Part shown: in pieces, positions 5,870 through 12,500 of the stretch
Position numbering within the stretch: the stretch's first letter is position 1
Layout of the letters: every line of letters starts with the position of its first letter
DNA from: Bacteroidota bacterium
GTDB lineage: Bacteria > Bacteroidota > Bacteroidia > Bacteroidales > Prolixibacteraceae
Assembly: GCA_030691295.1 (NCBI GenBank)
Contig: JAUYEQ010000479.1
Span: 1-13,125 of the forward strand
Direction of reading: 5' to 3'
Length of the DNA: 13,125 bases
Translations under genes and position numbers: made by a program
The notes under the pieces: model-generated
Databases searched by the model: none
What the model saw: only the letters and a program-made list of their open reading frames with translations
Told to the model about the DNA's origin: nothing

Positions 5870-7549
5870 TTATTTGGAGGTGTCAATAAATTTTGTCTGA
5901 AAATCTTCCCATACTTCAGGTTCAAGATCGGCCAGAATATTGTCAGTTAGTTCGCCTCCATCCTGAAGTGTTATGTGAGCATAAGCCACGCTGTTTATCC
6001 TTGTTGAGCTTGCAAAAAAGTCTTTGAGTCGGGTAAATTCATTTTGAAGCCATTCGCGGTAATTTTCGCCCATTATCATGAACTGAATTTCCCTTAGCCA
6101 GTTCTTTGGTTCAATCAGATAGACCCAACCCTTTGAAAAAGGAGAAGAATTTATCACTGAAGTATCAGAAATGAGTTTTTGGTTTTGTTCTACAATAATG
6201 CCCGAAATAGGGGAATAGATGTTTAATTGTTTGCCGTCGCGAACGATGGTAAGGATCTTTTCACCCTTTCTTACCATTTCTCCGGGCTCTTTCATTATTA
6301 CGCGATTGAGTGTTCCGGTAACATGTTGCAGGAAATCGTCAAGGCCAACTTTCACATTTCCATCTTTTTCCATAAAAGCCCAGGTATGTGTTTTATCGAA
6401 ATAGAGGCCCTTGGGAGCAGTAACCGAATGTTCATTAAATACCTTTGCGAAATTGTCATCTTCATTTACTGCGATCTGTTTTCTGTTTTTCCGGTATCCT
6501 ACAGCAGCAGTTATTATTGATGCTGTAACAACAAATCCCAAAAGAATTAGTAACCAGATTTTTGAAGTAAAGGGTTCGTGTGATTGAGCTTCCGTAATTT
6601 TCGTACCCGTTAAGGCATCAATGTTCGATTGTATTTCGACACTGGCCAGATCGCTGTATCCGTTTTGATTCAGAAATTGCTGACCATCGGAAAGTATCCA
6701 TGTTAAAAAAGCAAGTGTATTTTCATCTGTTGGTTTGGCGGATGAGGCTGCATATATACTTCCGCATAAATCATGTGGATATTTTCCGATCCAGACACCG
6801 CGGGTGAAATCGCTCAGGTTTTCGTAAATGTTTTCGAAATTATCAATCCGGCCATTTTTGTTTTTATCTATCGGAAGTAGTTTAATTCCCTCAATTGTAT
6901 TATTGGTCGAAGCATCACGAACGTCAGTCAGTTTGCAAAATCCAATCGCATAAACATCCTTCTGAACAGCCAAAATAAGTTCGGCAGCGTTTGCAACGAT
7001 CACTCCATTTATTGCTTCTGAATTTGTTTTGCTGAAATTGGAAAGGTTAGTTTTTACTGATTCATTGTTAATAATAAAGTAATTGATGCGAACATTCTTT
7101 CCGCCATCAATCATGGTTTCCCAATTCTGCTTTTCAGGATTACTTAAAAGTTGTGCAAACTCTTCTGCTGAAATGCCCTGGCGATAGACTTCGTTCAGCA
7201 TTGGATTTTTCGCGTTGACGACCGATACGATCGCATCGCGGCCAATTACCATTTTCCATGCTGTTTCTCCAGTTTCTTCACTGATAAAGCTGAGATCGTT
7301 GACGGTTGTGGTTTGATTCTCAGTCATGTTGCTTACTGCAATTTTCATGTCTGGATTTAACCTGCCATATTCAATAGCCCAATTGGTTGCGAGGTTGTTC
7401 AATTCCGGAGAGCTCAAAATATTTAATGTATTCTCTGCGGAGGTTTTGGTTTGAACTCCTGTTTGGTTGTCGGTTTGTTCATTGCCCAAACTTGTTTTGC
7501 AAAAGAATAGAAGCGACAACCCGATGATTAATACTGAAAAGTTTTTCAT
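5870..7549 (-). CDS. Fusion: exported PstS-like binding domain - membrane helix - cytoplasmic GcvH-like domain
   Basis: 559 residues from ATG at 7549-7547. A 5' extension to 7666 is open but would put 39 residues ahead of a good signal peptide and would cover the promoter-like site, so I reject it. Residues 1-22 form a signal peptide (hydrophobic core, possible cleavage after SLG). Residues about 40-310 resemble a PstS-type periplasmic solute-binding domain (for example VSVVNAKNPM and YAIGFCKL), with an EF-hand-like loop DKNKNGRIDNFE at 228-239. One transmembrane helix (about 331-350) precedes GYRKNRK, so the C-terminus is cytoplasmic. Residues about 380-484 are GcvH-like (VGLDDFL, EMVRKGEKIL, IYSPISG). 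The position of the lipoyl lysine is Gly439, with K440 beside it, as in the paralog at 2758-3528. The C-terminus shares FKDF/FxRLKDF, LQDGGEL and WEDFQ with that paralog. First gene of the operon. It may couple an extracytoplasmic ligand signal to a cytoplasmic partner; this is inference. Confidence 0.85.
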   Translation of the reverse strand: MKNFSVLIIGLSLLFFCKTSLGNEQTDNQTGVQTKTSAENTLNILSSPELNNLATNWAIEYGRLNPDMKIAVSNMTENQTTTVNDLSFISEETGETAWKMVIGRDAIVSVVNAKNPMLNEVYRQGISAEEFAQLLSNPEKQNWETMIDGGKNVRINYFIINNESVKTNLSNFSKTNSEAINGVIVANAAELILAVQKDVYAIGFCKLTDVRDASTNNTIEGIKLLPIDKNKNGRIDNFENIYENLSDFTRGVWIGKYPHDLCGSIYAASSAKPTDENTLAFLTWILSDGQQFLNQNGYSDLASVEIQSNIDALTGTKITEAQSHEPFTSKIWLLILLGFVVTASIITAAVGYRKNRKQIAVNEDDNFAKVFNEHSVTAPKGLYFDKTHTWAFMEKDGNVKVGLDDFLQHVTGTLNRVIMKEPGEMVRKGEKILTIVRDGKQLNIYSPISGIIVEQNQKLISDTSVINSSPFSKGWVYLIEPKNWLREIQFMIMGENYREWLQNEFTRLKDFFASSTRINSVAYAHITLQDGGELTDNILADLEPEVWEDFQTKFIDTSK

Positions 7550-7588
7550 GATATTGACATTTAAAAGTGTTCTTGAAATTTGGCCATT

Positions 7589-7617
7589 GATTCCGGATAA
7601 GTATAGAATCCGGAATC
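7589..7617 (-). promoter_or_regulatory. Perfect 10-bp inverted repeat in the leader of the redox operon
   Basis: GATTCCGGAT (7589-7598) and ATCCGGAATC (7608-7617) are exact reverse complements with a 9-nt loop. Beyond the arms, a TTGGCCA-like sequence recurs on both sides (near 7580 and 7623), so the imperfect symmetry extends further. If transcription starts near 7620, as the sigma-54-like site predicts, the hairpin forms at the very 5' end of the mRNA, about 40 nt before the ATG. It could stabilise the transcript or act as an operator overlapping the start site. Confidence 0.6.
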
Positions 7618-7631
7618 TGTTTTTGGCCAAT

Positions 7632-7646
7632 TCAACAACAGTGCCA
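7632..7646 (-). promoter_or_regulatory. Candidate sigma-54 (-24/-12) promoter for the redox operon
   Basis: On the minus strand the sequence reads TGGCAC-TGTTG-TTGA. The -24 element matches the consensus TGGCAC, the 5-bp spacing is correct, and the -12 element has GA in place of the consensus GC. The predicted start site is near 7620, giving a leader of about 71 nt before ATG 7549. The presence of an NtrC-type activator at the end of the same operon makes sigma-54 control plausible. The single mismatch in the conserved -12 dinucleotide is the main doubt. Confidence 0.5.
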
Positions 7647-7710
7647 GACATGAAATATGCTTGCAAGTGTCACAATATCAATGCAATAATAATTAAATGA
7701 TGGAAAAACA

Positions 7711-7726
7711 AACACCGAAAAGTGTT
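7711..7726. promoter_or_regulatory. Possible upstream activator palindrome
   Basis: AACAC (7711-7715) and GTGTT (7722-7726) are inverted around a 6-nt centre. They lie roughly 90-105 bp upstream of the predicted start site, the usual range for NtrC-type enhancer sites. The arms are only 5 bp and no second copy is clear, so this is weak. Partly similar ACAC/GTGT words recur at 7733-7738 and 7806-7813. Confidence 0.25.
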
Positions 7727-7813
7727 GAATAAATACACAGTATATTTTCAGATTTAATGTATGTGATTAGCAATCAAATCTATAGGGTAAGTGATTAATT
7801 AATATACAGTGTT

Positions 7814-7836
7814 AAAAAAAACAACAATTATTTGTT
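7814..7836 (-). terminator. Weak terminator-like hairpin downstream of the WG-repeat gene
   Basis: On the minus strand AACAA-ATAA-TTGTT (7836-7823) forms a 5-bp A/T stem followed within two bases by a run of eight T (7821-7814). The stem is weak, so it would be a poor intrinsic terminator, but its position after the WG-repeat gene and before the redox operon fits that role. Confidence 0.3.
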
Positions 7837-7981
7837 TTGTATGCTAAATATCAATGATTTATAATTCGAATGAATTTTGATGAACCTCAATTGGCAAATG
7901 TAGTCTGATGGCAAATCTTCCGGAATAAATAAATGGGAGCTAAATTTCTTTATCCCCCATAATGATCCTGAAATACTCATT

Positions 7982-8524
7982 TTAAACCCCACGGTTGTAA
8001 CTTCGAACACTTTCTTCAAGTGTCGTACAACAAAAAAAAGACCGCAATTGATAACATTTCACCTTACATGGAATTACTTCTGTTCCTGTTTTATCGATTA
8101 TTCCAAATGTTGTTTCATCAATAAAGCCAGTGCATTTTTCTACAATAGCATAACGCTTGTGAAAGCTTGAACCACCAGTATAATCTGTAAGGGAAATGAC
8201 TTTATTTCCAAGCCTATCAATAAAACACCATTCGTTGTTGTAAATTACTTTCGCCAAACCGCCAGAGAATGACCGTGGTTTATCAAACAAATACGGAATA
8301 ATTAGTTCGCCTTGAATATTGATATAACCCCATTTACCGGTGGAAAAATTTCCAATTTTTACAGCAGCCAACCCTTCTTGAAAATCCCTTCCTCCGGTAT
8401 AGATAAGTGGTATTATTTCCTGCCCATTTTCATTCATATAACCACAACTCAAATCACGAATTGTTCCGTTTTTGACCCTGATTAGCCCTTCCGAAACCTT
8501 GCCGATATAGTCATATTGCTTCAT
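7982..8524 (-). CDS. WG-repeat protein
   Basis: 180 residues. WG/KWG-type beta repeats are visible: a partial unit from YDYIGKVSEGLIRVK (4-18), CGYMNENGQEIIP (28-39), KWGYINIQGELIIP (64-77) with FSGGLAKV, EWCFIDRLGNKVI (98-110), and FGIIDKTGTEVIPCK (140-154). Aromatic/Gly repeat starts alternate with GLAxV turns. Such repeats build ligand- or protein-binding scaffolds of unspecified function and are common in Bacteroidota; no signal peptide is seen. After residue 154 the sequence stops resembling the repeat and ends within 26 residues, just beyond a run of eight T on the coding strand (8032-8039), so the C-terminus may be frameshifted. Upstream neighbours are small unrecognised genes. Function unknown. 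Confidence 0.75.
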   Translation of the reverse strand: MKQYDYIGKVSEGLIRVKNGTIRDLSCGYMNENGQEIIPLIYTGGRDFQEGLAAVKIGNFSTGKWGYINIQGELIIPYLFDKPRSFSGGLAKVIYNNEWCFIDRLGNKVISLTDYTGGSSFHKRYAIVEKCTGFIDETTFGIIDKTGTEVIPCKVKCYQLRSFFCCTTLEESVRSYNRGV

Positions 8525-8539
8525 TCAATTTCAATTTAA

Positions 8540-8665
8540 TCAACTTCCTTCATCAATATGGCTGTTTCCGATATTTATCTTAACGCTGTATTTGACGATG
8601 TCATCCTTCTGTGCATCACGGCGTTGTTTGAATTCTTCAAAAATATCGATATCAACTTCAATACT
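8540..8665 (-). pseudogene. Orphan open frame resembling the 3' remnant of a gene
   Basis: Forty-one sense codons followed by TGA read as plausible acidic/basic protein, for example VDIDIFEEFKQRRDAQKDD. There is no ATG, GTG or TTG in frame, and an in-frame TAA lies directly before the first codon. It overlaps the end of the preceding gene by 8 bp and ends 15 bp before the WG-repeat start. A decayed gene tail, or a continuation displaced by a frameshift near the stop of the 8658-9134 gene, would explain it. Chance openness of a short frame is also possible. Confidence 0.35.
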
Positions 8666-9134
8666 TTAACCCTTCGGTAAGGTAACTTTCATAATTCATG
8701 GCATCTGCAATAAATTCATCAATGTCGGTATCTAAATAAATTCGTTCTCCTTTTATGTCTTTTTCGAAATAGATACAGCCATAATAATTTTGATAGGTTT
8801 CTGAAAATTTTTGTTCATCGAGAATTTCATCAGTTGATTCAATTTCCAATTTGCCCAATTCAAAATAGACCGACCATTTTTTCCAATAAATACCAGTCCC
8901 ATTCCCAACTTGTACATTCCAATCAGTAATATCAAGGCAGACCCGCCAATCCTTAAAAGTTTCAGGTTGATTTATGGTTTCAATCAGTTCTTTGATCTTA
9001 TCTGCATTCTGTTTGTGCAGTTCATAAGCATCGGGCAAACAAACAACAAAATCAACAAACTTTTTAAGTTTCTGAAGTTGATTGTACGTCTCTGAATCAG
9101 GTACCCAATATTCCGAATCGGCATTGTGGCTCAT
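8658..9134 (-). CDS. Hypothetical small acidic cytoplasmic protein
   Basis: 158 residues, family not recognised. No signal peptide or membrane segment is visible. It is rich in Asp, Glu, Tyr and Trp, with stretches such as DWRVCLDITDWNVQVG (82-97) and YWKKWSVYFELGKLEIES. Its ATG overlaps the stop of the upstream gene in an ATGA junction (9131-9134), so the two are translationally coupled and probably work together. It belongs to the operon that begins with the restriction-modification gene. Small acidic aromatic-rich proteins in such places are sometimes immunity or accessory proteins, but nothing here proves that. Confidence 0.75.
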   Translation of the reverse strand: MSHNADSEYWVPDSETYNQLQKLKKFVDFVVCLPDAYELHKQNADKIKELIETINQPETFKDWRVCLDITDWNVQVGNGTGIYWKKWSVYFELGKLEIESTDEILDEQKFSETYQNYYGCIYFEKDIKGERIYLDTDIDEFIADAMNYESYLTEGLKY

Positions 9135-9541
9135 AATAATGTATTATTTAGGTCATCGCCCAGATAGAATTCATCAGGGTTGAAATCAACCGCCCAGTCC
9201 CATTTCCATTTCTCAACACCAACATCGTTTATGTAGCAACCAGAACCGCTATGTTTCCCTCCAGGAACGGTAACATTGAAAGAGCACCGGTAATAATAAA
9301 GAGCACCGGTAAAGAGATCGATCAAAAAAATAAATCGATGATCTTTTCCAAAATCGGTCTCGACGTACTTCATCGAAGGACAATTTATAAGTTCAATATC
9401 TGGAAGTTTCACGCTTGAAATGAAAAGTTCCCTGAACTTTTCGCAAGTGATAAATTCGCCCTGAATGAACATTTTCCCTGCTTTATTACAAGCACTTTCA
9501 AGCCCTCCTTCAATCAATATTTTTTCACGATTATTATCCAT
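9131..9541 (-). CDS. Hypothetical small protein, second gene after the restriction-modification enzyme
   Basis: 136 residues, family not recognised. It is soluble, with a hydrophobic-aromatic core segment FIFLIDLFTGALYYYRC and a C-terminal half rich in Trp, Asp and Gly (VEKWKWDWAVDFNPDEF). The ATG at 9541 lies 12 bp after the TGA of the type IIG gene, and its stop overlaps the next ATG by 4 bp, so all three are probably cotranscribed. A 15-bp direct repeat (9279-9293 and 9298-9312, period 19 bp) lies in the middle of the gene. Because the period is not a multiple of three, the copies are read in different frames (TGAL and YRCS). Confidence 0.75.
   Translation of the reverse strand: MDNNREKILIEGGLESACNKAGKMFIQGEFITCEKFRELFISSVKLPDIELINCPSMKYVETDFGKDHRFIFLIDLFTGALYYYRCSFNVTVPGGKHSGSGCYINDVGVEKWKWDWAVDFNPDEFYLGDDLNNTLL
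9279..9312. repeat. 15-bp tandem direct repeat with 19-bp period inside a coding region
   Basis: AAAGAGCACCGGTAA occurs at 9279-9293 and again at 9298-9312. Both copies lie inside the 136-residue gene and are translated in different frames. Removing one 19-bp unit would shift the frame into an early stop, so the present reading frame requires both copies. Confidence 0.85.
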
Positions 9542-9553
9542 GATTATATTCCA

Positions 9554-12500
9554 TCAATTGTTTTCTGTCAACCCATACAACCCGTAAACCATCCGATCAA
9601 TCTCTTTGTCAGTTGTGTCAATTTGGTGTTTGATGGCAAGGGCTTTTTGCGATTCCTGCATAAAGTATTCTTCCCATTCGACTTTTTGCGACAGTTTGAG
9701 TTTTACTTTGTTCTTTTCAAGCTCTTTTAAAAACTCATTAAACTGTATTTGAAACCAATTTCCAAGTTTACCCGATAGCTTTTCCAAATTGAACTCGCGT
9801 TGTATGCTGCGGGTAAATTTTGAGCAAATAGTTTGGAGGCTGGCGGATAATTGGGCGCGTTCTTTTGCATATTGTGCAAGTGTAGCGGTCTGTTCATCGG
9901 TTGCATTCGGAACCGGGAAATGCTCAAAATAAACTTTGCGGATTTCGCGGCGATTATCACCCAATTCGGGACAATTCCACCAAATCCAAAGTTTTGCCAA
10001 CGAAGAATTGAAAACGGCAGTGAGGAACAGTAACGAAACAGAATCATCTTGTGCTGTTAGGATAAAACTTTTGTCATTACCCAACATTCCACTTTCATCG
10101 AACATAAACGGAAATACCGAAGTCATATTGGGATAGATGATTTTGGGTTTGGCAAATTCAGCGTGATAGCCAATGCTGTCTTGGGTTTCAAACCATTTGC
10201 CGCTTGTCTTTTTGCGTGCGCGATTGTCTCCGGTTTGTTTCAGTCGGTCATATCCAAATGAAAGCAAATGTTCTTTTATTGCTCGATAATTCTCAATATC
10301 CAGTTTTAGGGATGGAAATGTGCAAATCAGATGTTCAAACCCAGTTATATGATATGGCGAAATATCTCTGCCACGCACCATTGGTTTGATGAGTTCTGCA
10401 CTCTTGTCATCGACAGCAATTAGCTTTACGCGTGTATAATCATCGATATAGAAAGCATCGTTAAAACCGGTTTTAATTCCATAGTTAATGCTAATTGGCA
10501 AATTCTTCAATTTAGTGCCGTTCAACTTCATCTGTTCGAGTTTGCCAGCGTCATCGATAGAAACAAGTACCCAACTTTCTGAAGAAAACTCTCTTGTGGT
10601 TTTATTTGCTTCAAATACTGTTTCCAGGTCGGTCGAATTCGTTTTGATAGCGCACGCTTCCGTTTTGCCTTGATATGGTTCCTTGGTCAAAACCAATATA
10701 TGGGGATCAACAACCGCATCGGCAAATACTGGAATACCCGGAAAGTCAATCAATATTATTGGATTTACTTTGGTCGTTAGAAATTTTCGTAAACTTTCTC
10801 CATAATTTACGCGCAGCCATTTATTGGAAGTTATATAGCTCAAATAACCTTTGGGCTTTAGTATTTGACAACCGCGTTCATAAAATAAGCAATATAGGTC
10901 TGCACTTTTATTATAAGTCTGGTAGCCGCACTTAGAGAGCATTTCACTCATTACGCCCATACTTTGGAGCTGGACATACGGCGGATTCCCAATCACCACA
11001 TCGAAACCACCTTTATATTCGGGACGGAAGGCATATTCAGGAGAACAGCACATGGTGCTGACAAGGGAGCAGACATCGGAACGGGTGGAGTTGACAATGG
11101 GGCATGCCCCATTGTTGCTGCTACCGCCGATGCCGCCGAGTTCGGGTAGTCCGTGCTTTATACGGTTGTTGCGAATATAGATTATCGTATTCTCCATCTG
11201 CTCATCGGAGGTTATCTCTTTGCATCCGAATTTCTGTGTCCAGAGGTGTGCCTGTGCCGTTCCTCTTTCCTGCAAGGGGGCATGCCCCCTTGTTCCTGCC
11301 GCTGTAGGTATCGTTCTGCCCGTTGCGATGTTACATGCTCTGGCCGATACAGATTTCAGCTTTCCTATTATTTTCGGCACTTCATGTTCTTCGCATACCA
11401 ACAGCAGGTGCAGATGGTCGCCGCAAATATTACATGCGATGATGTTCAGCTTATCTTCTTCTGTAATTTTCGCAATTGTTTCGAGTAAAATTATCTCCTC
11501 TTTCTCGCTTAACCAAACAGCATCTCCTATTTCGATATGATAATCAAACATCCGTTGGGAATATCGTGAATTGTGAGTAGCACAGGTAATATGCCATCCT
11601 TTTTTGTCCTTTTCTTCAAATACCTGCGGAAATTCGCGTTCCCAATTAAATGCTTTGTCGCCAGCAACAGCCGGATCGCTGATTAACGAATTGCCACATT
11701 TAATGTTGTTGTTCAAGTCATTTAGCTTGCGGTTTGGTTGTGCGGTGCGCAACCACAGCGAAAGTTTGGCAATCTCAACGCTCTCTTCGTTCAAATCGAC
11801 ACCAAAGAGGTTGTTTTCCAAAATGCTTTTTTCGATGTCTGTAAAAATGATCGGGACACCCAATAGTTTGGCTTGTAATTCGTCGATGTAGCGGTGTTCG
11901 GCAATTAAAAAGTCGAGCGCCTGATTCAGGAAAGCGCCCGAACCGCAAGCTGGATCGCAAATAGTGAGTTGCAACAACCAGTTTTGATAGATTTTCAGCT
12001 TTTCGAGCAGAGCTTTTTTCTTCTGCAAGGGGGCATGCCCCCTTGTTCCTCTCGTGGCGTACTCTTCTTCAATAATCTGAAGTTCGGCTTTCTTTTCCGC
12101 GCAAAGTTTTCCAACGGTATTTTCAACAATGTATTTGGTAATGTATTTGGGCGTGTAAAATACCCCGTCTTTTTTTCGTCTGGTCTTTGTCTTGTCAATT
12201 TCTACACCGGTCAACTGCGCATTGATCTCGTCGAGTTCGTTCAGTGAGTTTTCAAAAATATGTCCCAGAATATTCACATCTACCTCGCTGACAAAATCGT
12301 ATTCCGAAAGTTTATAAGCGTGTTTGAATAACAATTCATCGTCGATGAGGATGGTGTCAAGTACCTCGTCGGGCTTAAATAAACCACCATTGTATGCAAA
12401 CACATTGTAACGTTTGCCCTTGTAGCCTATGTTCAGGTATTCGAAATATTTTTTGAAGCGTTGATAAAGGGGTATTTCAACATCCCTTTCCTGTAAATCT

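Larger units (their letters stand above)
7550..7981. other. 432-bp mostly non-coding control region between the WG-repeat gene and the redox operon
   Basis: It contains, in minus-strand order, the tail of transcription from the WG-repeat gene with a weak terminator-like hairpin (7814-7836), AT-rich sequence, a small palindrome (7711-7726), the sigma-54-like site (7632-7646) and the leader inverted repeat (7589-7617). An open frame of 63 codons (7828-8019) overlaps the end of the WG-repeat gene; I do not call it a gene. I see no RNA gene here. Confidence 0.6.
11016..11600 (-). mobile_element. RAYT/IS200-like HUH (Y1 transposase) domain embedded in-frame in the methyltransferase
   Basis: The segment starts with GWHITCATHNSR, resembling the first strand of Y1 transposases (usually YHVTFRT). 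It continues with NIICACN-like sequence leading to D565-H566-L567-H568-LLL (nt about 11400-11419), which matches the HUH signature usually written NHVHLLL. Next come KLKSVSAR, then LWTQKFG and YIRNNRIKHGL, matching the C-terminal YI-nNP helix of REP-associated tyrosine transposases; Y645 (nt 11177-11179) is a candidate nucleophile. Its length (about 195 codons) equals a whole RAYT. It begins after FPQVFEEKDKK and ends before GGFDVVIGNPPY, sequences that are normally adjacent in Eco57I-type enzymes. No stop or start separates it from the host frame. Whether it is an active DNA-nicking domain or a domesticated insertion is open. Confidence 0.72.

Noticed and set aside
7550..7666. 39-codon N-terminal extension of the PstS/GcvH-like fusion gene
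   Set aside because: The extension covers the sigma-54-like site and the leader inverted repeat and would bury a good signal peptide, so the start at 7549 is preferred.
7828..8019. 63-codon open frame downstream of and overlapping the WG-repeat gene
   Set aside because: No recognisable domain, overlaps the WG gene's end, and its only interest is as a possible frameshifted tail.
9727..10047. 106-codon minus-strand frame inside the restriction-modification gene
   Set aside because: It overlaps the well-supported C-terminal coding frame on the same strand and has no independent support.
11046..11060. CAGCAC-ATG-GTGCTG inverted repeat near the end of the RAYT-like segment
   Set aside because: Short arms, no GGCATGCC core and no second copy; likely chance or coding constraint, though it lies close to a palindrome.
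11153..11540. Plus-strand open frames antisense to the RAYT-like domain
   Set aside because: They are antisense to a frame with clear motifs and encode low-similarity cysteine-rich sequence without recognisable domains.
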